From Centropus unirufus (taxonomy: Eukaryota; Chordata; Aves; Cuculiformes; Centropidae), in contig VYZI01000086.1 of the NCBI GenBank assembly GCA_013397695.1, positions 885,482 to 949,481 on the forward strand: a stretch of DNA of 64,000 bases, read 5' to 3'. Every line of letters begins with the position of its first letter. Within the stretch, counting starts at the first letter, position 1. Shown one piece after another: positions 38,301 through 47,990 of this stretch. The position numbers and the translations under genes were made by a program. Under the pieces are notes generated by a model. The model was given only the letters and a program-made list of their open reading frames with translations, ran no database searches and had not been told where the DNA came from.

Positions 38301-40390
38301 CTTTCTGGCTACAAAGACAGCGCTCTTGCTCAAACATTATTACTACTACAAACCTCCCAGCTTACATAACACTACTACTACAAATGTCCTAATATGAGTT
38401 GCTTCATATTTATCAAATATAATTTAAATATATGTAATATCTAAGGAATAGATAGGGCTCCATAAAATACAATATAGCGTAAAGTTGATCTGCACTATGT
38501 TCTGAAGTGACCTATCACAGTGAGATAATGTAACAGCAGTATAATTGCAGCTGCCAAAATTAAGTCTTTTCAAATCAGCAATGCAAACTGACATTTGCTT
38601 ACAACACTGTTTCGTGAAAAGACAAATAATGCTCTTTTTTAGAGAAGTTTTTGACAATGGGACATATTTTTGCAGGTAGCTGGCAATAAAATATAGACAG
38701 CTGAGAAAAACTTCTGGCAAAAAAAGAAGAGTGACAAATTTGTAACTAAATGTTCCGAAACCCTACTATTTTGCATGCTGCGCGGTTGAATTCCATTTTA
38801 GACTGAAAAAAAAAGAAGAAAAAATTCACTCCCAAGAAAGAAAAAGAAAACTGGTTCTATGAAATTACAAATTTCCTTCCTGTACATATTTTTAGACTTA
38901 AGCCTTTCTGACCAGCTATTTTATAAAGCTTGTATAAAACTATTGAAACAAGATCTGAACTGGATCTGTGCTTTGTTTCAAATCTTGTTAGTGGTTTTGT
39001 TTCAGATTTTGTGATTTACTCTTAAATCGTCTTTTCCTATTGACTCTTCTTCTGTGATCACACCACGGTGGGTTTCTTTTCCCCCATTCCAAAACTGCAG
39101 TAGTATCTTTTCTCCTATCAGACTACCCTGTTTTGGAACTGTACACTGTTTCTTAGTGATACTGGTTTTACACGATCCTGTTGTCTTGCTGCCCCTCTGC
39201 CTTTCAGTTCCCCTCAAACCTTTCAGCCAATCTCAATAAACTTTAAGCGAGGGATAAAGGCTTCCAAGGGCATATAAATTCCTACAGTTTTTGGAAGATT
39301 GTTAGCAAGGGGAGGAGGAAACACAAAAGAAGTGCCCACTTTTGGAAAAGTAAGTACGATTTAGTTATTATTATTATTCCTGCTTGCTATTAGCTAATTA
39401 AGCTCCTGACTAATCCACTATATTTAACATAAACCAGGCACTACACCATGTGAGGGATGCAATTCAAGGTTGGAGGGAGATCAGGGCTGGAAAGGTGTGA
39501 GGTGCTCAGTCTGAGGAAAACAAGCTGTTTCAGTTCTACTGTGTATGTAGCGACTCTTGTGCCTAGAAACTAAATACAAGTGCAAATGGCCATCACATAA
39601 TATGAAAGGAATATAATTTTGTGAACAAGACTCATTCAATTTATGCTGGTGCAATGAAAAATGCCCTGTGTGCAGAGATGCAGCCAGGAAAACTTAGAAA
39701 ACGGCAGTAATTCATCAATCTACAAAATTCCCTGCAGGTTTTTAACACCGTTCTCATCTAGCGCACTTGGAAATAACGCTGACAAGTTTTAAGAGCAGTA
39801 CCCTTCTTTCTGAGGCTGGAAGGAAGTCAGACTTCTTCAAGGTTCATGTGGATGAAGAGGACCATATGGTTGTCAAATCAATTGGTTGAACTCTGTCCAA
39901 ATCCTACGAGATGGATGGTTTTCACGTGGACACCACATGGTTTATCTGAGGACAGTTCAGCTAGAAATGAACTAGATGGGAAAAAGGAAGTATTTTGAAT
40001 TGATCCCTCACCGAAAGATGGATGAGATAGACTTTTGGGCCTGCAAACAAAAGTTTTCACAATCAGTCTTTGATATACGGTAGACACACGGAATTTTTGT
40101 TGATGCTATTCATTTAACCCTATTTGGACAATTTAATGAAAAACAGAAAAATGCCACACCATATTTTTCTTATCATAACAATTGTTCCTAATCAGACACC
40201 ATTCTCTCTTCAATGTAAGAGACCACAGGTCCCTACAAAATCTTTTTCTGTGATTTCTACCCAAGCAGGCATTCTTGTAAGTATAGAAGCATAAAATGTA
40301 AGTACTGAGCATAAAATGGGTTTAACTGCTTGTACGAGTCTTTGGAGAGTAACATTATGCTCCCTGCAACATCACCGTTGACATCTCATA

Positions 40391-40454
40391 CCACAAAAAC
40401 ATACGTACAACAAAACATATATACAACAAAACAGACATACAACAAAACATACAT
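40391..40454 (+). repeat. 16-bp tandem repeat, about four copies
   Basis: Units are ACAACAAAACATATAT (40407-40422), ACAACAAAACAGACAT (40423-40438) and ACAACAAAACATACAT (40439-40454), preceded by a diverged copy at 40391-40406. The tract is C/A-rich and changes only at a few positions. Confidence 0.92.
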
Positions 40455-43400
40455 ACAAATCACCAGTGGAAACATGGAAAGCAACAACTGTGAAAAGAAG
40501 TCTTATACTGATGTGAGAAACAGTAATGAAAACAGCAATCTCAGGTGAAGTTAAAATGGAATGTCCATGCTCAATCTTTATTTGTAACATAAAAGAGATA
40601 TAGCATCACTATAGAACAGTTTTAGCAGTTTCTTGATACGTTCCTTCTATGGCATTTTTCTTCCTCATTTCCAGCGTTGGTTGGTAGGTACAGTAAGCTA
40701 CATGTCTGTATGCCTGATACTTCAGGGTGAGACCTTGATCTCACCGGAGTTTATTACACTCAGGATAGCATGGAAGGTAGAGATTATATCTGAGTTTCGG
40801 AATAAATACGAAGTAGCTAAATTTTAAATTTACTGCGTTTGGATTCTGGCTTTGTTCCATATAGAAAAGCCTAAATAGATGGAGTCTCAATACAATAATT
40901 GGGCTAAACACTTTAAACTCTTCTGAACTATTTCCTATTGGAATAGGTATTGAGTTTTGCTTATCAATTTCAGGGCTACAGAGGGCAAAGTTCTCAATGA
41001 GCTACTTGGCATTCTCCCATCAGATCCATTAATTCCCTGCTATATTGGCTATAGAATAGGGATGTATCAGGGCCCTGAGGTCCCTAACGGGGCCCCCTGG
41101 CATCCTCCCTGGGGCCTGCCCACATTCCCATCTCAGCCTAGCCAAACATGGAGGTGCCTGATGCCCGTAGCTGTCTTGGTGGCCCTGGCTGCTCCTGACT
41201 GGGGTGGCGGGATAGACGTGGGCTGTCAGGACCTGCCTGGACACCCTGGGAAGCATCCAATCTCCTGGCTCCAGAGAAAAGATGGTCCCAGGGGTACCCT
41301 GATCAAACCCCTTTCCCATGGGGAAAATCTCTGCACATCTCTGGATGTGCATGAAACATCTTCCATGCCCACCAATGCTATGCGACAAACAATGCGCCCA
41401 GCCCCAGTGTGAAAGTATCAGATACTGTCCACCACTCGTGTGTTATATTTGGGACTAGTTATTATCACCAGTATGAAAATATCCTTTAGTCATCTGTAAC
41501 TACTACAATATAATCACGTTTTGCATTAGAAATATGAATTGTGAAAAAGATGAGCTCTTTTCTGAAAGGGTTGCCATCCTACAGCTCAGTGTTGTACAAA
41601 ATGACACGCATCTACACACCATTGTCACCAAAGTACTACCCAAAATATATGCTACACAAACCAAACATTCGGACAAGTGCAAAGTACTCTCTTATTTACT
41701 GGCACTAACACGCAGACTCAAATAAGTCAACAAAAAAATTATGTAAACCAAGAACACTACCTATGGGCTTAAGTGATTTAGTGGGTTGGGCCCCAAAAAC
41801 CTGAACATTCTGCAAGATTGATCCTTGACATGACCCCTTACAACAAATCTTAACGTCCAGTCAGTAGCTTGTTTGATTTTCAAGCAGTGTTTTATTTTCC
41901 TTTTAATAGAAATTTTCCTTATCTGCTACAATGCTTATTTTGGTTTCTGAGAGGCAACAGATACTACATGATGCAGTGTCTAAGGAGCTGAACCAGAAGG
42001 GAAAAATAAGATCCTTCATGGGTGTATGGTACTATTCCGCTTTCTCCTTTCTGTTACTGCTTTGTTATGCTACCCAGTCGCAAAGCTCCATAGCATTTCC
42101 CTTCATCAGCCACATTTAAAGTTTCATTTTTGTCTATGGAACAGCGCAGCACCAATAAGAGTTTAAGAAGTGGCTATAAATGTATCAGTTAACGTAACAT
42201 AGAGATTGTCTCAATTCTGAACCATTCCCTCACCAAAATGTTGGGGGTTTTTTTCATTTCTTTTGGGTTGGTCAATGGACAACATAACCAGCTGGTCTGC
42301 AACTGGTTTCACTTTTTGTTTGACAGGCTGACTGCAGTGGGTGAGCTGGGAAAGCTGCAGGGAGATGCTCCCATTCCCTCTTCTCACACTGAATAAAAGA
42401 TGTTGCAAAAGCATTCCTGATCAGAGCAATGGATGCATATGGAGGGGAATTAAGTGGAAGAATGACAGAGGAATAAATTATTTTGTCATAGTTGCCTGCA
42501 TAGACACTTGTTTTAGAACAATTAGTGAGTTTAGTGAGTACCTGCTGTCTTCTGTCTTCATACCATGGATGCTCTTTAATGAGTAATTTATTTCACTCGT
42601 ATCCTTTTTATTTCCACAGTTGCTGCACAAAGTTACCTGATAGCACTCGTTTGTAGCACTGGAGAGGGAGTAAAAAAATGCGGTGTTGCCCAAGAAGACT
42701 CCAGAAGACTGAGCAAAGAAGGACAGACATAGATTTTGGGTTGGGAGAAGAGGAAGAATTCCCCAGTCAGAAGTCTGGTGTGTAGGTTGTTTGTTCAGAA
42801 AGCATAAAGTGCCACTGCTGTCCCAATATCTTTTTTTATTTGGTGCCATAAATAGCTGTCTACTTCAGCCTATCATGACCTTTGTTTAGCTAGGCTACAA
42901 GCAACTGCTGGTCTGTCAAAGCACTTCAGAAAATACTTTCGAAAAAAGAAGATCAAATATGAAAGAGAATAAACATGAAACTGCATTCTTTTTTTTCCCA
43001 ACAGAAGTGCAACATTCCTCTTGTATCCCATTATGCTTCTGTAAATTGTACATAAAGTAGAATCTAAAACTACCAAAGGTCCCAGAAAGCTGAAGAGGAA
43101 TCGGTCATAAGTCTGTTTCAAACCTGAGGTTTCAATTAAATTAATCAGAGGTTCTATTCTTTCTCCGGGATGAAGGAACTCCTCTTCACAAGAGGGAATA
43201 CTTGCTGCAACTTGTACCAGTAGTGTCTCTACAAGTATTGTTCCTATCTTCTTTTTTGTTGACTTTTATGTGAACTGACAATCAATTTCTTGGTGGACAA
43301 TTGCCCCCATTATAAAAATCCACTGATGTGTCACTGTTCGGCTCTGCCAAAAAAGCCACAGCAGTTAGAAGAAACACAGTATTTGGCCCGCCATTAAAAC

Positions 43401-44449
43401 AAAGATCTACTTAACAATAAAAAGAAATAAGCATCAATAAAAAAGCAGCTTATTTTTAAGGATAAGAAGTGTGTCCCCTCAAAAAAAACCCAAACAAACT
43501 ACAATTGTTTGAGTTGCTGTTGTCTCTCTGTAAGTCAGCATAAACAGTGAGGAGCTTGAGGGAAAATACTGTGGCAGACAAGGAAAGCTGAATGCATTCT
43601 GGGCACAGTAATTTAAAACCCTTTCCCAGAAGAACAAAGTGGCAAAATTGGAAATAGGAGGAAAAGCCCAAAGTACTTGATGAAGAACTGAAAAGGAGAG
43701 AGAAGGCCACAATAACATGCTCAGAGGCATGAAAATCACGGCTGTTCTTTCTGTGATTACACGTATCTCTAACCCAAACAGGCTGGCACACAGATATTCA
43801 CTGTGGTTATGGTCTGTTTTTATTGGTGAAGAAAAGGCATGTAAAGCTATTTTTTCAGTAAAAAACTGTTGCATTTGTACAGTGATGAAGCAGCTGCATC
43901 CTTTGTTCTGTTTACTGACTCGTTAATGCAGAGACACCCTTCAAATTTCCTTCCTGAATAATACAACCTAGTGATTAGCAAAAATTAGACAAATTCTAAC
44001 TTAATTTAGATAGGAGATAACAGCGAGTATCACTACTTGCTTTTGAGCTCTAGCTTTTTACAGAAAAAACACCCACCCACAGGACCTGCAGTGAGCAACT
44101 GGTATTTTAGTCTTTGTCACTGCACGGTCCGAAAGATAAACATTTTGCACACGAGTGAAGGCTGTTAGCCCCAGCCTCTTGAGCAAATTCCAGCCTGTGT
44201 GACCTAAATTCCTCCTGCATTTTCACTGCATTTTTCACTTCCTGCTCTGAAATTCTTGAATGATGTTGTTAAGATGGGACTTTGACCTTGGAACACAAAC
44301 AAAAGATTAAGCACCATTTCAGATACTCTTCGAGACCAGGATTCCCCTATCTGCCAAATTCTGTCCTTCCACAAGGCATGCTTTCCTATCTTTTTTCGAG
44401 GTTTTATGTCCAGGTTTAAAGCATCACTGACTGCTTTTCCGATCGAGGA

Positions 44450-45003
44450 AGGTAATTGTCCCACTCTACCCCACGCTGGTGTGGCCCCCACCTTGAGCAC
44501 TGGGTGCAGTGTTGGGCACCATGGTATAAAACCCATGTAAAGCTACAGGGGAGAGCCCAGAGGAGGCCACGAGGTTGGGGAAGGGTTGAGGGGGGAAAGC
44601 TTTGTGAGGAGTGGCTGAAGTCCCCAGGTCTGTTCAGCCTGGAGGAGACTGGGGGGAGACCTCATCGCACTTCACTGCTTCCCCACATGGGAAGGAGGAG
44701 AAGCAGGTGCTGAGCTCTTCTGCCTGGTGATCAATAAGACCTGAGGGAACGGAAGGAAAATGTGCCAGCACAGGTTGAGGTTGGATATTAGGAGAAGGTT
44801 CTTCACCCAGAGGGTGGTGAAGCACTGGAACAACTCCCCAGGGAAGCAGTTATGGTGTCAAGCCTGAATATGTTCAAGAAGCATTTGTATAAAGCCCTTG
44901 GCTGCACGGTGTGAGTGTTGGGGCTGCCTTGTGCATGGACAGGAGTTGGACTTGATTTCCTTGTGGCTCCCTTCCAACTCACAACGTTGTTTGATTCTAT
45001 GAT
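44450..45003 (+). mobile_element. CR1 LINE 3' end, plus strand
   Basis: The element runs from 'cccaccttgagcactgggtg' through 'agcccagaggaggccacgag', 'ttcagcctggaggagact' and 'ggttcttcacccagagggtg' to the terminal 'tttgattctatgatc'. About 550 bp of a 5'-truncated copy remain, with frameshifts and stops. It belongs to a different CR1 subtype from the copy that follows it. Confidence 0.93.
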
Positions 45004-45165
45004 CTACAAAGACTGCGACTTGGTTACCGAGTCCGCACTGTGGAAGCAGTCACGTACATAAAGGTAAACGCACCACGGGGAGAAATAACAGCCAAAGACT
45101 CATTAAGCTTATCAAAATGCTTTTTTTTTCCTAACCAGGGATCTGTTCTGTAGAAGGCGAAAGAT
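45004..45165. other. Unique spacer between two CR1 copies
   Basis: About 160 bases of unique sequence with one T run. No gene or repeat was seen. Confidence 0.5.
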
Positions 45166-45412
45166 GTCCTGATAGGACAAGAGAGAATGCCCTCATGCTG
45201 TGCCGGGGCAGGTTTGGACATTTGGAATCATTTCTTCACTGGAAGAGTTTTCGGGCCCTGGCAGAGGCTCCCGGGGAGGTGGGGGAGTCCCCATCCCTGG
45301 AGGGATTTAACAGATGGGTGGATGCGGTGCTTAGGGATACGGTTTAGTGGCAGACAGGTGCGGCTGGACTCGATGACCTCCGAGGTCTTTTCCAGCCTGG
45401 CGATTCTATGAA
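45166..45412 (+). mobile_element. CR1 LINE 3' end, plus strand, abutting the CpG island
   Basis: 'tgataggacaagagagaatg' marks the left part. 'atttcttcactggaagag', 'tccccatccctggagggatt' and 'gactcgatgacctccgaggt' follow, ending 'ggcgattctatgaat'. The copy is about 247 bp, GC-richer than the other CR1 copies, and ends within about ten bases of the start of the CpG island. Confidence 0.92.
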
Positions 45413-45683
45413 TGAAGTCACCCCTGCGCGCATCCCTGTGGCTTCCCAGGCGCTGTTCCCAAGCCCCGCGCTGGCCGGGAGCCGGGGGCGATCGCTGCTC
45501 CGGCCGCAGCCGAGCACGGGGCACCCGCGCGGCTCTCCTGGCTCTGCCCAGGGCGCTCCCAGCGACGCTCCTGCCCCCTCCGCCCCACGCCAACGGGCTC
45601 CAAGCGCGGCGCCAGCAGCGGGAATGGCAGGGGGAGGAATGGGGGGGGCGGGGAGCGCCGGGCGCAGCTGGCGGCAGCCGCGC

Positions 45684-45691
45684 TGACGTCA
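45684..45691. promoter_or_regulatory. Full consensus cAMP response element (CRE)
   Basis: TGACGTCA, the perfect palindromic CREB/ATF site, sits in 'cgctgacgtcatcatccggg' inside the CpG island and is followed by GC boxes. Such sites usually lie within about 200 bp of a start site, which would put transcription initiation near 45.7-45.95 kb. Confidence 0.7.
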
Positions 45692-45953
45692 TCATCCGGG
45701 CCCCGCGCGCGGCCCGCCCCGCGGGTTACAATGGGACCCGGCCCAACCGGCGTGGAGCCACAGCGCGCGCGTGGTTTCCCCCTCTCTTCCTCCATTCCTT
45801 CTCTCCCCCTCCCCGCCCGTCGCGCGCGCGCGCTCTCCTCGCGGCAAACACCCGGCGGGGGTTGGGCCCGCGGCGCTAAGTGACGGCCCAGGCGCGCGCG
45901 CGCCGCGGCGTTTGTGGGGGGGAGGAGAGGGGGGCGGTGGCGGAGCCGCCGCG

Positions 45954-46240
45954 NNNNNNNNNNNNNNNNNNNNNNNNNNNNNNNNNNNNNNNNNNNNNNN
46001 NNNNNNNNNNNNNNNNNNNNNNNNNNNNNNNNNNNNNNNNNNNNNNNNNNNNNNNNNNNNNNNNNNNNNNNNNNNNNNNNNNNNNNNNNNNNNNNNNNNN
46101 NNNNNNNNNNNNNNNNNNNNNNNNNNNNNNNNNNNNNNNNNNNNNNNNNNNNNNNNNNNNNNNNNNNNNNNNNNNNNNNNNNNNNNNNNNNNNNNNNNNN
46201 NNNNNNNNNNNNNNNNNNNNNNNNNNNNNNNNNNNNNNNN
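45954..46240. other. Assembly gap, 287 N
   Basis: The unresolved bases lie in the most GC-rich part of the CpG island, flanked by G-rich (ggggggggaggagagggggg) and C-rich tracts that are hard to sequence. The true length is unknown. Part of the first exon may be missing. Confidence 0.99.
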
Positions 46241-46667
46241 TCGGGCACCGCCGCCTCCCCCCCTCCTCCGGCCCCCGGACGGGGCGGGGCGGCGCGCGCA
46301 GGCCCCGGCCCAGCCCCATCCCCGGAGCCCGAGCCCAGGCCCCGCCGGGCAGCGAGCCCTGGTGACGCAGGAAAAAAAACAACAAAAAAACCAAAAAACC
46401 GCCCCGGCGGTGCCCGAAGCGGAACAACCCACAAGGGGGGCCCGGGATCTGAATCCCCTGTGGAGTGTGTGTGTGTGGGAGGGGGGGCAGCAGCTTCCGC
46501 TTCTCCCGCCGCCAGCGCCCGCCCGGGAAGGAGGAGGGGGGAAAGCGGGGCACGGAGCCGCCCCCTCTCCGCGGGGCCGGGCATGGGACTGTGCCCCGCC
46601 GGCTGCCGGGGATGAAGCAGCGCCCGGGAAGGCAGCGCGCCGCGGGACGAGGGGCAGCCGTGCGGGG

Positions 46668-46673
46668 GTGAGT
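46668..46673 (+). other. Candidate first splice donor
   Basis: GGG|GTGAGTGCC is the best donor-like site in the island. Upstream, an ATG at 46612 opens a frame MKQRPGRQRAAGRGAAVR that reaches the donor with two bases carried over. Another ATG at 46583 gives only a ten-codon frame. So the exon ending at 46667 may carry either a short coding start or only 5' UTR. Confidence 0.35.
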
Positions 46674-46796
46674 GCCGGGCCCGGCGGGCGGAGCTGCGGC
46701 CGCCAGGGGCGCCGGGCGGCCCCGCGGGACGGGGATGGCGCTTCCCGGAGTTGCGGGACCGGCGGGGAGGAAGGGGCGAGCCGGGCCCTGCCGAGC

Positions 46797-47215
46797 GGCT
46801 CCCCGGGAATGGCGCTCTATGGGCCGGGAATGTGGCTTCTCCAGCTGACAATGGCTCTCCCCGGGCCGGGAATGGCTCCCCCCAGGCCGGGGATGTGGCT
46901 TCTTCAGCCGGGGATGGCGCTCCCTGGGCCGGGGATGTGGCTTCTCCAGCCGGGAATGGCGCTCCCCGGTTTTGTCGCGCCGTGGACTGGGGTTGGCGCT
47001 CCCCCGGCTGGGAATGTGGCTTCTCCAACCGGGAATGGCGCTCCCCGGTTTTGTCGCACCGTGGGCTGGGGGTGTCCCTCCCCGGTCCGGGAATGGGGCT
47101 TCTCCAGCCGGGAATGGCGCTCCCCAGTTCTGGCGCTCCCCGGGCCGGGAATGGCGCTTCCCCGGAGTGTCGCCCCGGGAATGGCGCTCCCCGGGCTGGG
47201 GATGTGTCCGCCCGG
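46797..47215 (+). repeat. GC-rich minisatellite
   Basis: Diverged units built from the words GGGAATGGCGCTCCCCGG and GATGTGGCTTCTCCAGCC repeat over about 420 bp. GGGAATGGCGCT occurs at 46805, 46952, 47031, 47110, 47147 and 47177. The spacing 46952-47031-47110 is 79 bp twice, showing a higher-order unit that includes TTTTGTCGC.CCGTGG. The tract is open in several frames on both strands, which creates long artificial proteins. Confidence 0.93.
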
Positions 47216-47299
47216 GCTGCGGGAGGAGGGGTCGGGAGCGGGGATAACGGGCGGCGGCGGGCGGCCCCGCTCCGCTGGCGTTTTGGAGGGCAAGGGAAA

Positions 47300-47479
47300 A
47301 TGGCTGACGGCTCCTCGTCCTCCCGCGGCGGCCGGGGCCGCGGGCGCTCGGCGCCCCTCGGGGAGACCCGGCGGGCCGCCCCGCTCCGCCCCGTGTGCGC
47401 GTCCCGGGGCCGCCCGCGGCGCTGCCTGCCCCGCTCCTCGCTTCCCTTCGCCCCGAACGCCATTACTGAGGTGGAGTGA
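47300..47479 (+). other. Candidate start-codon exon or chance frame, 59 codons
   Basis: ATG at 47300 lies in gggaaaATGG, a good initiation context, and also fits a YY1-type core (AAAATGGC). The frame MADGSSSSRGGRGRGRSAPL continues rich in Arg, Pro and Ser to TGA at 47477-47479. The only donor-like site near its end is GAG|GTGGAG, which is weak. No family is recognised, and Arg/Gly-rich frames are expected from GC-rich DNA. It could also be an alternative first exon downstream of the minisatellite. Confidence 0.2.
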
Positions 47480-47785
47480 TTGGAGCCGCGTAGGCCCGGG
47501 CGACGCCTGGAAATCGGGCCCTGCCGAGACGCTTTTCCTGCAGCCTCAATGGAAAAGCACCCGCAGCGGCTCCTTCTCGCCCGCTGTAAACACCGCGCAG
47601 GCCGCTCCTCCGGCCTCGGCTTCCAGCGGCTCCCTTGCCGTGCCCAAAAAACCCGTGGTGGGTTTTGGCATCGTCTCCCTCCAGCTGAGCCCCCGGCTCC
47701 TTCCCCCGATCTCGGGGCTTGTCTGCTGCGACCCCCTCGCCCGGGGCGTGCGGCGGGGGTAGGTCCCGGCGGTTCGGCCGCGGCC

Positions 47786-47990
47786 ATTCTCTGTTATTGT
47801 CCTCAAGGAAACGGGGGCTTACCAGCTGGACGGGTTGTTGGGTTATTTTTATGTTGATAATAACTCCGCTAACGGGAGCCGTGCCTATTCCCTGTTACTG
47901 TCCTCAAGGAAACCGAGCATTTTACCGGTTGGATGAGGTTTTGGGTTTTTTTGTGTGTGTTGATGATCACTCCCTTAACATGTGCAGGCC
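47786..47990 (+). repeat. Imperfect tandem duplication, 101-bp unit
   Basis: The block from 47786 (ATTCTCTGTTATTGTCCTCA) is repeated from 47887 (ATTCCCTGTTACTGTCCTCA). The first 27 bases differ at two positions. Both copies go on through AAGGAAAC, a GGTT...TTGGGTT stretch, TGTTGAT and a CTCC-CTAAC-like end, with more differences and small indels towards the right. Confidence 0.85.

Larger units (their letters stand above)
34326..44449. other. Gene-free stretch, 10 kb
   Basis: AT-rich DNA without recognised interspersed repeats or convincing exons. The largest open frame (40957-41412, + strand, 151 codons) sits in a locally GC-rich patch and has no recognisable motif. Confidence 0.5.
45420..47780 (+). 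promoter_or_regulatory. CpG island, probable promoter and first exon region
   Basis: Sequence composition changes abruptly here. CpG is dense throughout (repeated gcgcgc, ccgccgcg and cggggcgggg words), and GC-box cores such as CCCGCCCC and GGGGCGGGGC are frequent. No TATA box is evident near the densest part, as is usual for a housekeeping CpG promoter. The direction is inferred as rightwards because sequence to the right is T-rich on the + strand, as in transcribed vertebrate introns. The gene cannot be named: part of the island is an assembly gap, and no frame in the island matches a protein I recognise. Very long open frames on both strands here reflect the lack of A/T-rich stop codons. 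Confidence 0.85.

Noticed and set aside
45228..45695. 155-codon minus-strand frame at the island edge
   Set aside because: Its C-terminal half is CR1 sequence read antisense and its N-terminal half is GC-rich island sequence.
45418..47787. Very long open frames on both strands (up to 789 codons) across the CpG island
   Set aside because: They run through 287 N and through a GC-rich minisatellite where stop codons are rare. Both strands and several frames are open at once, and the residues are low-complexity Pro/Arg/Gly/Ala.
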